DNA from: Variovorax sp. OV700
Lineage (GTDB): Bacteria; Pseudomonadota; Gammaproteobacteria; Burkholderiales; Burkholderiaceae_C
NCBI RefSeq assembly: GCF_900099805.1
Contig: NZ_FNDR01000003.1
Span: forward strand, 558,001-622,000
Reading direction: 5' to 3'
DNA length: 64,000 nt
Below the pieces are notes generated by a model. That model did no database searches, had not been told where the DNA came from, and worked only from the letters and a program-made list of their open reading frames with translations. Positions 1-9,357 of the stretch are shown here, one piece after another; positions within the stretch are counted from its first letter, which is position 1, and every line of letters starts with the position of its first letter. The position numbers and the translations under genes are program-made.

Positions 1-355
1 CGCGCGAGATCGGCGTGCCGTTGAGCGACACCGCACCGGCCATGTTGAGGTAGTGCAGCAGCAGCCCGACCTCCCGCAGCTGTTCCGGCTGCTCCCAGGT
101 CAGCCGGTACCAGACCACGCCGTCGAAGCCCGGCCAGCGCCCGGCCCAGCTGTCGGGCAGGGTGACGGGCGTCCAGCCGTCGGCCGGCGGGGCGGTGTCG
201 TCCCAGCCGGGGCTGCGCACCGCTTCGACATGGAGTTCAGCAGCGGGTGGTTGCGCCCGCGCCAACGCAGGGCCGGTGACAAGGAGGAGGAAGAAAAGAA
301 CGGCGCCAATCGACGCAGCAAGCCATGCCCGCGGAAGAGGTTCTCGGTGTGGCAT
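1..355 (-). CDS. Membrane sensor protein, N-terminal part (partial, runs off left edge)
   Basis: The reading frame is open from an ATG at 355 to the window edge (118 codons), so only the N-terminus is visible. It has a short basic start, a hydrophobic signal or anchor segment around residues 12-33 ending near ALARAQ, then a soluble domain with motifs such as WYRLTW and VSLNGTPIS. That domain looks like the jelly-roll, sugar-binding-like extracytoplasmic module found at the front of many 7TM sensor kinases and diguanylate cyclases in Burkholderiales. The output domain lies outside the window, so the function is inferred only as signal sensing at the membrane. It is divergent from the autotransporter gene and may partner the LuxR-type regulator at 2338-3057, which is speculative. 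Confidence 0.6.
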   Translation of the reverse strand, partial: MPHREPLPRAWLAASIGAVLFFLLLVTGPALARAQPPAAELHVEAVRSPGWDDTAPPADGWTPVTLPDSWAGRWPGFDGVVWYRLTWEQPEQLREVGLLLHYLNMAGAVSLNGTPISR

Positions 356-444
356 TTACCAATTTTCGGGGATGGCCCCGTCGAGCCCGGAAAGACACAC
401 TTTGCCACGTTTGTTTTATTTGCTTTCGAAAAATGAGGAAGTCC

Positions 445-2310
445 ATGCCAGTCCAGATCGGCACCAATGGCACCCGTCAAGGGTTGCGCAAACTTCGGCA
501 TCTGCCTGCGATTGCGTTGCTGGTCGCAGGAAGCGCCTACGCGGCAGGATTCGCAGGTGGCACGGCGGGCAATGACGGCCCTGCAACCAACAACGGGACG
601 GAAGGCGCCGGAGGCGCCGCGGCCATCATCTCGGGAAACGGGGCCACGGCGGTCGGTGCGGGCGGTGATGGCGGCATCGGAACTGCGGGAGGCGTCGGCG
701 GCGCGGGCGGGGCGGGAGCCAGCGCAACCGCAAGCGGCGCAACCGCCGTCGGGGGCGGCGGTGCTGGCGCACTGGGCGAAGCGGGGGGAACGGGCGGCGC
801 AGGGGGACGCGGCGCCCAGGCCTCGGCGGGCGGCGCGATCGCGCTCGGCGCGGGAGGCGCGGGCACCGACGGTTGTTGCGGCAGCACCGGCCAGGCGGGC
901 GGCAGCGGCGCGCAGGCTTCGGGCAATGCGGCGATCGCCATCGGGAGCGCCTCCGGCACCAGCCAGGGCGCCGTGGCATCCGGCAACGGCAGCACCGCGA
1001 TCGGTGGCGCCAACGGCGGCGCTTCGGGCGCGGCCGCATTGGCCACGGGCAGCGTGGCGATCGGGTCCGGCAGCCAGGTCGCGAGCGGCGCGAATGGCAG
1101 CGTGGCCATCGGTGCGAATTCTGTTGCCACGGCGGCCAACACGGTGTCTTTCGGGACTGCGGGGCAGACGCGCGGCCTGGTCAATGTCAGCGCGGGGTCG
1201 GTGACCGCCACGAGCACCGACGCCGTCAACGGCAGTCAGCTGTTCACCGTGCAGCAGACCGCCAACACCGCGGCATCCACCGCCTCCGCGGCACAAACCG
1301 CCGCCTCTGCTGCACAAACCACTGCCAACGCAGCCGTGGGTGCTGCGGGCGCGGCACAGACAACGGCCAACTCCGCGCTTGGCCTGGCCCAGAACTCGGC
1401 GCAGTACGGTGCGGGGGGCACTTCGCTGCAACTCAATGCCAACGGCGGTGCTGGCACCACCATCAGCAATGTCGGCGCGGGTCAGGTTACGACGGATGCC
1501 GCCAATGTCGGCCAGGTGCAGCAGGCCCAACAGACCGCCGTCACCACGGCAAACAACTTCACCGTTCAGCAGGTCACCGCATTGCAGGCCCTGATGAACC
1601 AGGCATTGGCCAGCGGTGTGTGCGCGGTGGGCGCGGGTGGCGCCGTGGCCTGCGGGCCCGGGGCCAGCGCTAGCGGTGCCGGCAGCACGTCGATGGGCAC
1701 CAACGCGCAGGCCAATGGCGAAAACACCGTCGCCATCGGGAACGGCGCGCAAGCCAGCCATGCGGGCTCGGTCGCCATCGGCGCCGGCGCCAGGGCGCTG
1801 GCCGATCCCACCACCGCCGTGGGCAACAATGCGGTGGCCACCGGCAACAACGCCGTGGCGCTGGGGGCCAACACACTGGCTTCGGGCAGCAATGCGGTCG
1901 CGCTGGGACAGGGCTCGGTGGCGGATCGCGACAACACCGTCTCGGTAGGCAACGCGGCCACCGGCCAGCTGCGCGGCATTGCGAATGTCGCCCCCGGCTT
2001 GCTGGGCACCGATGCCGTCAACGTCAACCAGTTGCAGCAGGCGGTGAGCAATGCGACAAGCCAGGCAAACGCCTTTGCAGCGCAGGGCGTCGCTGCGGCG
2101 CTGGCGATGCCGTCGATGCCGACGTTGTCGGTGGGCAAGAAATGGATGGGTGCCGCCGTGGGCAACTACGCCGGGGCATCGGCCATCGGCTTCGCTTTCG
2201 GCTATCAGGTCAATGACAACCTGAACCTGGGGCTGGGCGTCTCCACTGCCACCAGCAGCGGCAGCAGCAATCGCATGGCCGCTCGCGTTCAGGCGGGTTA
2301 CTCATGGTGA
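445..2310 (+). CDS. YadA-like trimeric autotransporter adhesin
   Basis: A 621-residue surface adhesin exported by type Vc secretion. The ATG at 445 is chosen because GAGGA sits five bases upstream and it gives a good signal peptide (KLRHLPAIALLVAGSAYAA); an in-frame ATG at 433 lacks such a site. Residues about 35-200 are glycine-rich, with YadA-head units (GATAVGAGG, GAIALGAGG, AIAIGS) separated by long Gly/Ala loops. A first neck (TDAVNGSQL) leads to an Ala/Thr/Gln coiled-coil stalk, then a second head with SVAIGAGARA and NAVALGANT units, a second neck (TDAVNVNQL), and a C-terminal YadA anchor of about 70 residues ending in aromatic YSW. Unusually for an autotransporter passenger, it contains cysteines (DGCCGS and VCAVGAGGAVACG). 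Family and topology are clear; the ligand is unknown. Confidence 0.93.
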   Translation: MPVQIGTNGTRQGLRKLRHLPAIALLVAGSAYAAGFAGGTAGNDGPATNNGTEGAGGAAAIISGNGATAVGAGGDGGIGTAGGVGGAGGAGASATASGATAVGGGGAGALGEAGGTGGAGGRGAQASAGGAIALGAGGAGTDGCCGSTGQAGGSGAQASGNAAIAIGSASGTSQGAVASGNGSTAIGGANGGASGAAALATGSVAIGSGSQVASGANGSVAIGANSVATAANTVSFGTAGQTRGLVNVSAGSVTATSTDAVNGSQLFTVQQTANTAASTASAAQTAASAAQTTANAAVGAAGAAQTTANSALGLAQNSAQYGAGGTSLQLNANGGAGTTISNVGAGQVTTDAANVGQVQQAQQTAVTTANNFTVQQVTALQALMNQALASGVCAVGAGGAVACGPGASASGAGSTSMGTNAQANGENTVAIGNGAQASHAGSVAIGAGARALADPTTAVGNNAVATGNNAVALGANTLASGSNAVALGQGSVADRDNTVSVGNAATGQLRGIANVAPGLLGTDAVNVNQLQQAVSNATSQANAFAAQGVAAALAMPSMPTLSVGKKWMGAAVGNYAGASAIGFAFGYQVNDNLNLGLGVSTATSSGSSNRMAARVQAGYSW

Positions 2311-2337
2311 AGCGCGCAGGGATGCCGCAAGCACCGG

Positions 2338-3057
2338 TCAGTGCAGCAAGCCGTGCCTTCGGGCCTGATAGACCGCCTCGGTGCGGGAGTTGACGGCCAG
2401 CTTTCGGTAGATGTTCTTGGTGTGGCACTCGACCGTCAACTTGGAGATCGACAGCGATTCGGCCATGTCGCGATTGCTCAGCCCCTGCGACACGAGTTCG
2501 AGGATCTTTCGCTCCCGCGGGGTCAGCGCAACCGCAAGCGGGGCAGGCGGTGGGACGGGCGCATCGGCCGCCAACACGGCGGATGGCGACGATTGCTGCG
2601 CTGCAAGCCAGCCGAGGATATGGCGCGCAATGGCCGGATCGATCGGCGCGCCCCCTTGCTCGATGCTGCGCAGCGCAATGCTCAGTTCGAGGTCGTCGCG
2701 CTCCTTCAGCAGGTAGCCGATGGCGCCGGCACGCAGCGCCGCGAAGATGGTTTCCTCGGTCCGCCAGGCCGAGATCACCACCGCCGGCACCTTGGGATGC
2801 GTCGCCTGCATCCAGTCGATCAGTTCGACGCCGCTGCCGTCCGGCAGGCCGATGTCGACCAGCGCGACGCCAAAGCTCTGGGCCTCGAGCATTTTCTTGG
2901 CCGTGGCAACGCTGTCGGCCCAGGCGATCTGCGGCTCGTCGCAGCCGAGCGTCGACAGCACGCGGCCCAGGCGCTCGCGCATCGCCGGGTCGTCTTCGAC
3001 CACCAGCGAGGGACTCAGGGAAACGGCTTCAACGATTTCCGGTCGGGAAATGGACAT
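2338..3057 (-). CDS. LuxR/NarL-family response regulator
   Basis: A 239-residue two-component regulator. The receiver domain (about residues 15-130) has the acidic pocket E21-D22-D23, the likely phospho-acceptor D68 in LVDIGLPDG, the conserved Ser in VVISAW and Lys in YLLKE. A Pro/Ala linker (VPPPAPLAVA) joins it to a C-terminal LuxR helix-turn-helix (LTPRERKILELVSQGLSNRDMA onward). It ends 27 bases from the convergent autotransporter gene. A cognate kinase is not next to it; the truncated sensor at the left edge is one candidate. The gene lies 51 bases downstream of the alpha/beta hydrolase on the same strand. No recognisable target site is visible. Confidence 0.92.
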   Translation of the reverse strand: MSISRPEIVEAVSLSPSLVVEDDPAMRERLGRVLSTLGCDEPQIAWADSVATAKKMLEAQSFGVALVDIGLPDGSGVELIDWMQATHPKVPAVVISAWRTEETIFAALRAGAIGYLLKERDDLELSIALRSIEQGGAPIDPAIARHILGWLAAQQSSPSAVLAADAPVPPPAPLAVALTPRERKILELVSQGLSNRDMAESLSISKLTVECHTKNIYRKLAVNSRTEAVYQARRHGLLH

Positions 3058-3108
3058 GTGCCGGCATTCTGATCGGTGGAAGCCAGTAGGTCGTTCTTGC
3101 TTTGGCGA

Positions 3109-3912
3109 TCAGCCCAGCAGGTTGCGCAGCGACGCCTCGATGGCCGCGGCGGTGGCGAGCGGCTTTTCCATGGGAAAGAGATGCGTGCCGTCGAGCATGG
3201 CAATGCGCCCCTTGGTGACCTGCTGGGTCATCTTCATGCCCACCTGCTTCATCTCGGCCGACTGGCGCCCGCCGATGAAAGCCACCTTGCACTTGAGCGG
3301 ATTGCGTCGCAACAGCGCGCTGAGATTGTGGGGCAGGGTGTTGTAGATCGCGGTTTCCACGTTGCGATCGAAGCTCAGCTCGCGGGTGTCCTCGCTGTCG
3401 AAAGTGCCGTGGTCGATGTAGTCGTGCAGCACCTGCTCGTCCCACTTGGCAAAGGCCTTCTTGCCGCGAAAGTGCTCGAACACTTCTTCGCGGTGCGCCC
3501 AGCGGTTCTTGCGCCGGCGGCTCACGGCGCCGGGCGACACGGTCTTCATCAGCGGGGTGCGCTTGACCAGGTTCAGCGTGTTGGCACGCCAGCCACCGAG
3601 AACGGGGGAGTCGAGCAGCACCACGCCGCAGGCGAGCGCCGGATGCATGGCCGCGCACATCAGGCTCAGGAAACCGCCGAACGAATGGCCGACCAAAAAC
3701 ACCGGCTTGCCGGCGCGGTCGGCGTGCTGCCGGGCAAAGTCGGCCAGCTGCTGCACCAGGTGCGGCCAGTTGTCGGTGACAGGGTATTTCGGGTCGTGGC
3801 CGAACTTCTCGATGGCATCGACCTCGAAGCCGCGGTTGCGCAGGCTGTCGAGAACGACGCGGTAGGTACTCGCAGGGAAGCTGTTGCCGTGCGAAAAAAC
3901 GACCGGAGGCAC
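3109..3912 (-). CDS. Alpha/beta hydrolase
   Basis: A 267-residue alpha/beta-hydrolase fold protein, probably cytoplasmic because no signal peptide is visible. The oxyanion-hole motif HGNSF lies near the N-terminus, the nucleophile elbow is GHSFGG, and a C-terminal histidine in DGTHLFPME fits the catalytic triad. The start is taken as GTG at 3912, five bases after the stop of the upstream peptidase gene, because the frame has no ATG before the conserved HGN motif except inside the neighbouring gene. Close spacing suggests it is cotranscribed with the Anbu-type peptidase and perhaps mutS. The substrate cannot be read from the sequence; esterase or lipase-like activity is the family default. Confidence 0.85.
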   Translation of the reverse strand: MPPVVFSHGNSFPASTYRVVLDSLRNRGFEVDAIEKFGHDPKYPVTDNWPHLVQQLADFARQHADRAGKPVFLVGHSFGGFLSLMCAAMHPALACGVVLLDSPVLGGWRANTLNLVKRTPLMKTVSPGAVSRRRKNRWAHREEVFEHFRGKKAFAKWDEQVLHDYIDHGTFDSEDTRELSFDRNVETAIYNTLPHNLSALLRRNPLKCKVAFIGGRQSAEMKQVGMKMTQQVTKGRIAMLDGTHLFPMEKPLATAAAIEASLRNLLG

Positions 3913-3917
3913 GGGGT

Positions 3918-4757
3918 TCAGATCAGCTTTTCGTCGGGCGTGGAGATTTTCCGCAGCGGGCTGTGGCGGGTTGCCGGCATCTTCAGCGGATGCTCGGTGG
4001 CGGCGTCGTCCCACACCGGGTCTTCGATGCTGTCGAACACCTCGCGCAGCTTCTGGCCCCAGCTGTTGTGCATCATGCGGTAGTAGGGGTTGTCGGCGTC
4101 GATGCAGATCACGCGGTCGGTCTCGAACTTGTTGGCCTCGTACACCACCAGGTCGAGCGGCAGGCCGACCGAAAGGTTCGACTTCATGGTCGAGTCCATC
4201 GACACCAGCGCGCACTTGGCGGCTTCATCGAGCGGGGTTTCGGGCGTGAGCACGCGGTCGAGCACGGGCTTGCCGTATTTCGATTCGCCGACCTGGAAGT
4301 AGGGCGTCTCGGTGGTGGCCTCGATGAAGTTGCCGGCCGCGTAGACCAGGAACAGGCGCATGCCTTCACCCTTGACCTGTCCGCCGAAGATGAAGGACAC
4401 GTTGAAGTCGAGGCCCGCATGCTTGAGCGCCTCGGCGTCGCGGTCGTACACGTGGCGCACGGCCGAGCCGAGCACGCGCGCGGCGTCGAACATGCTCTTG
4501 GCGTTCCAGATGGTGATGGGGGCGCCCTGAGTGCCGTCTTCGCGGGTTTCGCGCAGTTCCTCGATCTGGAGGATTTCGCGCACCGACTGCGAGATGCTCA
4601 GGTTGCCCGCCGACAGCAGCACCATGACGCGGTCGCCGGGCTGCTCGTAGACGATCATCTTGCGGAAGGTGCTGATGTGGTCCACGCCCGCGTTGGTGCG
4701 CGAGTCGGAAAGAAACACCAGGCCGGCGTTGAGTTTGATGCCTACGCAGTAAGTCAT
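3918..4757 (-). CDS. Anbu-type proteasome-related peptidase
   Basis: A 279-residue member of the predicted proteasome-type protease family (COG3484, ancestral beta subunit). The ATG at 4757 is preferred over one 15 bases upstream because it places Thr directly after Met (MTYCVGIKLN), giving the N-terminal nucleophile after Met removal. Counting from that Thr, D17 (LSDSR) and K32 (FRKM) fit the usual Thr1/Asp17/Lys33 catalytic set. The motif NAGVDHISTFRKM is typical of the family. Members form self-compartmentalised rings; substrates are poorly known. Often this gene sits with alpha-E, ATP-grasp and transglutaminase genes. Those are absent here and mutS and a hydrolase take their place. The start lies 28 bases after the mutS stop. 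Confidence 0.88.
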   Translation of the reverse strand: MTYCVGIKLNAGLVFLSDSRTNAGVDHISTFRKMIVYEQPGDRVMVLLSAGNLSISQSVREILQIEELRETREDGTQGAPITIWNAKSMFDAARVLGSAVRHVYDRDAEALKHAGLDFNVSFIFGGQVKGEGMRLFLVYAAGNFIEATTETPYFQVGESKYGKPVLDRVLTPETPLDEAAKCALVSMDSTMKSNLSVGLPLDLVVYEANKFETDRVICIDADNPYYRMMHNSWGQKLREVFDSIEDPVWDDAATEHPLKMPATRHSPLRKISTPDEKLI

Positions 4758-4785
4758 GAGTTCGTCTCGCATGAATCAGGCCCGC

Positions 4786-7443
4786 TCAGGCGGCACTGCG
4801 TTCACGCGTGTTCAGTTTTTGGAGGGCATAGAGCGCGTCGAGGGCTTCGCGCGGGCTCATCGTGTCGGGGTCGAGTGCAGCCAGCGCGGATTCTACGGCG
4901 CTGGCCATGGGAGTTTCAGCCGCGGGTGGCGGTGCAAACAGGTCGACCTGTGCACGAGTTTGCGCATGCTGCGATTCAAGTGCCTCCAGCGCCTGCCGCG
5001 CATGGTTGACCACCGCGGCAGGCATGCCGGCGAGCCGCGCCACCTGGATGCCGTAGCTCTTGCTGGCCGGACCGGGCTGCATTTCGTGCAGAAACACGAT
5101 GTCGCGGCCCGCTTCGGTGGCGCTCACATGCATGTTCACTGCAGAGTGGTGCGTGGCCGGGAATTCGGTCAGCTCGAAGTAGTGGGTGGCAAAGAGCGTG
5201 AACGCCTTGCTGCGGTCGTGCAGCTGAGCCGCGATGCCGGCCGCCAGCGCCAGCCCGTCGAAGGTGCTGGTGCCGCGGCCGATTTCGTCCATCAGCACCA
5301 GCGATTGGGCGGTGGCGCCGTGCAAGATTTGCGCGGCCTCGGTCATTTCGAGCATGAAGGTCGACTGCGCGTTGGCCAGGTCGTCCGCCGCGCCGATGCG
5401 CGTGTGGATCGCGTCGATCGGCCCGAGCCGGCAGGCCGCGGCCGGCACGTGCGAGCCGATGGAAGCCAGCAGCACGATGATCGCCACCTGCCGCATGTAG
5501 GTCGACTTGCCGCCCATGTTGGGGCCGGTGATGATCTGCATGCGCTGCTGCGGCCCGAGCTGCGTGTCGTTGGCAATGAAGCCGCCCGACGACTTTTCGG
5601 CCAGCCGCGCTTCCACCACCGGGTGGCGGCCCTGCTGGATCTCGATGCAGGGGTGTGAGACGAAGCTCGGCGCGCGCCAGTGCAGCGTGTGCGAACGCTC
5701 CGCCAGCGCGCACAGCGTGTCGAGCGTGGCAATGGCACCGGCCAGTTGCGTGAGCGCCGGCACCGAGGGCTGCAGCGCATCGAGCAGCTGTTCGTAGAGC
5801 CATTTCTCGCGCGCCAGGGCGCGGTCTTGCGCGCTCAGCGCCTTGTCTTCGAAAGTCTTGAGCTCGGGCGTGATGAAGCGCTCGGCGTTCTTCAGCGTCT
5901 GGCGGCGGCGGTAGTTGTCGGGCACCTTCGAGAGCGCGCTTTGCGTCACCTCGATGTAGAAGCCATGCACGCGATTGAACTGCACCCGCAGGTTGCTGAT
6001 GCCGGTGCGCTCGCGTTCGCTGATTTCGAGCTTCAGCAGGAAGTCGTCGCAGTTCTCGCTGATCGCGCGCAGCTCGTCGAGCTCGGCGTCGTGGCCGGTG
6101 GCGATCACCCCGCCATCGCGCACCAGCGCCGACGGATCGGGCTTGATGGCGCTCACCAGCAGGTCGGCGCAGCCCGGCGGGGGCGCGAGCCGCTCGGCAA
6201 TCCGGTCGAGCAGCGCGGCCGAGGCGGGCAAAAGCGGCGCCAACTGCTCGGCCTTGGCGAGTGCCAGGCGCAGCGCCAGCAGCTCGCGCGGGCGCACCTG
6301 CCTGAGCGCGATGCGCGCCGCAATGCGCTCCACGTCGCTCGTGTTCTTGAGCTGCTCGCGCAGCGAGCGCCAGGGCGCGGCCGTGCCGCCCAGCACCGTG
6401 GACTGCAGCGCGCCGATGGCTTCGAGCCGCGCCTGCGCCTCGCTGCGGTCGCGCCGGGGCGACAGCAGCCAGCGCTTCAAGAGGCGGCTGCCCATGCCCG
6501 TCATGCAGGTGTCCAGCAGCGAGAACATCGTGGGCGAGTCTTCGCCGCGCAGCGTCTGCACCAGTTCCAGGTTGCGCCGCGTGGTGGGTGGCAGCTCGAT
6601 CAGGTCGCCGTCGCGCTCCACCGAAAGGCGCTGCACGTGCGAGAGGGCGCGGCCCTGCGTGTGCTCGGCATAGCCCAGCAGCGCGGCCGCCGCGGCATGC
6701 GCGTTGGAAAGCGTTTCGGCGTTCCAGGCGGCAAGGCTGTTGCTGCCCATCTGCTCGCTGAGCTTGCGTTCGCCCAGCCCGCCGTCGAACTGCCAGGCCG
6801 GGCGGATCGAGAGGGTGAAGGGCGTGGCCGCGCGCGCGGCCTTCAGGCGCTGCTCGAAGGCGGGCGTTACCTCGGCGCTGTAGAGCAGCTCGCTCGGTGC
6901 GATGCGTGCGATCCAGGCTTCGAGCGCGTCGGCCGGGCATTCGGCCAGCCGCAGCTCGGCGCCCGTGACGCTGAGCCAGGCCAACCCGCAGAAGTTGCGC
7001 GTGCCCGCATGCACCGCGAGCAGCAGCGATTCGCTCTTGTCGTTGAGCAGCTCCGAGTCGGTCAGCGTGCCGGGCGTGACCACCCGCACCACCTTGCGCT
7101 CGACTGGCCCCTTGCTCGCGCCGACCTCGCCCACCTGCTCGCAGATGGCGACCGATTCGCCGAGCTTGATGAGCCGCGCAAGGTAGGTGTCGACCGCGTG
7201 AAAGGGCACGCCGCACATCACCACCGGCTGCCCGGCCGACTGGCCGCGCTGGGTGAGCGTGATGTCGAGCAGGCGCGCGGCCTTTTCGGCATCGGCCCAG
7301 AACAGCTCGTAGAAATCGCCCATCCGGTAGAACAGCAGGGTGTCCGGATGGTTCGCCTTGAGGCCCAAATACTGCGACATCATGGGCGTATGCCCGGAGA
7401 AGTCGCTGGTGGAGGGAGAGGGTTGCGCAGTCGTCGTTTTCAC
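4786..7443 (-). CDS. mutS: DNA mismatch repair protein MutS
   Basis: An 885-residue mismatch recognition ATPase, close to the 853 residues of the E. coli protein. The mismatch-binding Phe-x-Glu motif is in RMGDFYELF (F44, E46). The core clamp follows, then the ABC-type ATPase with Walker [12 protein letters not shown] near residue 640 and Walker B/signature [16 protein letters not shown]. The start is taken as GTG at 7443 ([10 protein letters not shown]...), which keeps the usual short Burkholderiales N-terminal extension. The upstream in-frame ATG would add a low-complexity Arg/Pro stretch. The C-terminus keeps a tetramerisation-like tail ([18 protein letters not shown]). It probably heads a unit with the Anbu-type peptidase and hydrolase. 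Confidence 0.97.
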   Translation of the reverse strand: MKTTTAQPSPSTSDFSGHTPMMSQYLGLKANHPDTLLFYRMGDFYELFWADAEKAARLLDITLTQRGQSAGQPVVMCGVPFHAVDTYLARLIKLGESVAICEQVGEVGASKGPVERKVVRVVTPGTLTDSELLNDKSESLLLAVHAGTRNFCGLAWLSVTGAELRLAECPADALEAWIARIAPSELLYSAEVTPAFEQRLKAARAATPFTLSIRPAWQFDGGLGERKLSEQMGSNSLAAWNAETLSNAHAAAAALLGYAEHTQGRALSHVQRLSVERDGDLIELPPTTRRNLELVQTLRGEDSPTMFSLLDTCMTGMGSRLLKRWLLSPRRDRSEAQARLEAIGALQSTVLGGTAAPWRSLREQLKNTSDVERIAARIALRQVRPRELLALRLALAKAEQLAPLLPASAALLDRIAERLAPPPGCADLLVSAIKPDPSALVRDGGVIATGHDAELDELRAISENCDDFLLKLEISERERTGISNLRVQFNRVHGFYIEVTQSALSKVPDNYRRRQTLKNAERFITPELKTFEDKALSAQDRALAREKWLYEQLLDALQPSVPALTQLAGAIATLDTLCALAERSHTLHWRAPSFVSHPCIEIQQGRHPVVEARLAEKSSGGFIANDTQLGPQQRMQIITGPNMGGKSTYMRQVAIIVLLASIGSHVPAAACRLGPIDAIHTRIGAADDLANAQSTFMLEMTEAAQILHGATAQSLVLMDEIGRGTSTFDGLALAAGIAAQLHDRSKAFTLFATHYFELTEFPATHHSAVNMHVSATEAGRDIVFLHEMQPGPASKSYGIQVARLAGMPAAVVNHARQALEALESQHAQTRAQVDLFAPPPAAETPMASAVESALAALDPDTMSPREALDALYALQKLNTRERSAA

Positions 7444-7530
7444 TCGGACGATTATCGGGGACGCCGGACGGCTCGGCCGACGGCCGACCTGGCCGGCTTG
7501 CCGGCGCGAATCAGCGTCCACCCCGCCGTT

Positions 7531-7536
7531 CTAAAA
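7531..7536 (+). promoter_or_regulatory. Possible -10 element for the HTH protein gene
   Basis: TAAAAT matches the -10 consensus in five of six positions and lies in the 131-base gap between divergent mutS and the HTH gene. No convincing -35 element is visible at the right distance, so this is only a weak promoter call. Confidence 0.3.
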
Positions 7537-7574
7537 TCTGCCGGCGCGAACCCCGCGTGAAGAACAAGGCGCCC

Positions 7575-8201
7575 ATGGTCCACCCGGATGAATTCAAAGG
7601 CCCTGATGCAGACGCGCTGCCAGACACCGCGACCTTGCCCGCAGAACTCGCCGCGCTGTATCTCTGCATGTCGCCGGCCCAGCTTGCCGACCTGCGCAAG
7701 TCGAGACGGCCCGATGGCCGAGCTGGCAACGGCCCCCCCATCATCAAGCCTGCCGAAAGCAGCGCAAAGGGGGCGAAAGACCCGGTGCTCTACCAACTCA
7801 GCACCTTGCGCGACTTTGCGAAGTCGCACACCGCCCCAACAGCCTTCGACACCGCGTTGAATTCCGGGATGCTAGGCTGGGTGACCGCCAAGCTGCCCTT
7901 CTTCGCCGAGCTCGAACCCCGCGTCAAGCGCGGCCGGCGCGTGCTCATCGGCGGCGCCTGGGACCGGGCGGACCCGCTGCGCGAGAAGCGCTTCGTGGAG
8001 CTGGCGAAGGGCCGCATCCGCTTCACATCATTGACATGCGCCGAAGCCGCCGCGAGTCTGTGGGCCGACGTTGCAAGCCACTCGGCGTTCGCCGAAAAGG
8101 GGCTCGCCCTGCTCAGGGGCGAGACAGAGGCCATCGAGGCTTCGCTGGCCGCCACCGCCCTCCTGGCCGCGGCTTCGAACCCAGATGCGGTGAAGACCTG
8201 A
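7575..8201 (+). CDS. Hypothetical protein with AlpA/excisionase-like HTH
   Basis: A 208-residue protein of unknown role. The N-terminal 80 residues resemble a MerR/AlpA-type helix-turn-helix: LAALYLCMSPAQLADLRKSR, then GPPIIK and a closing VLYQLSTLRDF, which corresponds to the wing and last helix of HTH_17 domains. The rest has no motif I recognise; it includes LIGGAWDRADPLREKRFVELAKG. The ATG at 7575 is preferred because AAGG lies six bases before it; GTG at 7557 in the same frame is an alternative. The gene is divergent from mutS and ends 33 bases before corA on the same strand. A DNA-binding regulator is plausible but not shown. Confidence 0.65.
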   Translation: MVHPDEFKGPDADALPDTATLPAELAALYLCMSPAQLADLRKSRRPDGRAGNGPPIIKPAESSAKGAKDPVLYQLSTLRDFAKSHTAPTAFDTALNSGMLGWVTAKLPFFAELEPRVKRGRRVLIGGAWDRADPLREKRFVELAKGRIRFTSLTCAEAAASLWADVASHSAFAEKGLALLRGETEAIEASLAATALLAAASNPDAVKT

Positions 8202-8234
8202 CCCCACATCCAGTTTGACCATGGACGAGTACCG

Positions 8235-9212
8235 ATGCTGATCAACTGCGTTGCCTATGAGAACGGCGCCAAGCTCGCCGATATTCCGGTGGAGGACATC
8301 AGCGAATACATCATCCGGCCCGGCTGTTTCGTCTGGGTAGCGCTGAGCGACGCCACGCCGGAAGAGCTGGCCCAGATGCAGGACGAGTTCAACCTGCATC
8401 CGCTGGCAGTGGAAGACGCCCACCATGGCCACCAGCGGCCCAAGGTGGAGGAATATGGCGACTCCCTCTTCGTGGTGATGCACCTGGTCGAGCCCGCTGC
8501 CGAGGGCGAATATTCGGTGAACGTGGGCGAGGTCGACGTGTTCGTGGGCAAGAACTACGTGCTCTCGGTGCGCAACCGCAGCAAACAAGGCTTTCTGGGC
8601 GTGCGTGAGCGCTGCGAGCGAGAGCCCGAGCTGTTGCGCAACGGCGCGGGCTTTGTGCTTTATGCGCTGATGGATGCGGTGGTCGACCGCTACTTTCCGG
8701 TGATCGATGCGCTCGAGGTGGAGCTGGAATCCATCGAGCAGCAGATCTTTACGCAAGGCGGCGCGGCGCGCGACAAGATCAAGCAGCTGTACGACCTGAA
8801 GCGGCGCAGCCTGATTCTCAAGCGCGCGGTGGCGCCGCTGGTGGAGGCCGCCGGCAAGCTGCACGGTGGTCGGGTGCCACAGATCTGCGTGACATCGCAG
8901 GAATATTTTCGCGACGTGGCCGATCACCTCGGGCGCATCAACGGCTCCATCGACGCCATGCGCGACACCATCGGCACCGCCATTTCGGTGAACCTTTCGA
9001 TGGTCACCATCGAGGAGAGCGAAGTGACCAAGCGGCTTGCCGCCTGGGCCAGCATCTTTGCGGTGTGCACCGCGTTCGCCGGCATCTGGGGCATGAACTT
9101 CGAGCACATGCCCGAGCTGAAATTGCGCTATGGATATGCGATGGCCTTGGCGCTGATGGGCGGCACCTGCAGTTATCTTTACTACCGGTTCAAGCGGGCC
9201 GGCTGGATCTGA
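8235..9212 (+). CDS. corA: CorA-family magnesium/cobalt transporter
   Basis: A 325-residue divalent cation channel of the inner membrane. It has the large cytoplasmic N-terminal domain, a long helix (about residues 150-250) and two C-terminal membrane segments. The hallmark GMN motif is present in IWGMNFEHMPEL after TM1, and the short second TM ends in a basic tail (YYRFKRAGWI). Length matches the 316-residue E. coli protein. Family members move Mg2+ and sometimes Co2+ or Ni2+ down the electrochemical gradient. It is the last plus-strand gene before a GC-rich palindromic repeat and convergent siderophore genes. Confidence 0.94.
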   Translation: MLINCVAYENGAKLADIPVEDISEYIIRPGCFVWVALSDATPEELAQMQDEFNLHPLAVEDAHHGHQRPKVEEYGDSLFVVMHLVEPAAEGEYSVNVGEVDVFVGKNYVLSVRNRSKQGFLGVRERCEREPELLRNGAGFVLYALMDAVVDRYFPVIDALEVELESIEQQIFTQGGAARDKIKQLYDLKRRSLILKRAVAPLVEAAGKLHGGRVPQICVTSQEYFRDVADHLGRINGSIDAMRDTIGTAISVNLSMVTIEESEVTKRLAAWASIFAVCTAFAGIWGMNFEHMPELKLRYGYAMALALMGGTCSYLYYRFKRAGWI

Positions 9213-9228
9213 GTTTCTTTTTTTCTTT

Positions 9229-9342
9229 CTCCCTCCCCTTCCGGGGGAGGGCAGGGGTGGGGGCAAGCGGCGTATCAAGCGATAGCGGCCTTTTCATAGG
9301 CCGCGTGCCCCCATCCCAACCTTCCCCCGGAAGGGGAAGGAG
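9229..9342. repeat. GC-rich REP-like palindromic element, copy 1
   Basis: Two GC-rich half-palindromes flank a spacer: one around 9231-9270 (CCTCCCCTTCCGGGGGAGGG, then GGGGTGGGGGC) and one around 9302-9340 (GCCCCCATCCCAACC, then CTTCCCCCGGAAGGGGAAGG). The same two halves occur at 49382-49479 in reversed order and orientation, so this is one dispersed element in two orientations. It fills the gap between convergent corA and the siderophore-interacting gene, where strong hairpins could end transcription from both sides. Confidence 0.8.
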
Positions 9343-9357
9343 CAAAACCGAAGGCGC

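Noticed and set aside
100..1761. Long minus-strand frame across the adhesin gene
   Set aside because: It is Arg/Ala/Gly rich and antisense to the repetitive adhesin; the real minus-strand gene at the left edge is in another frame and starts at 355.
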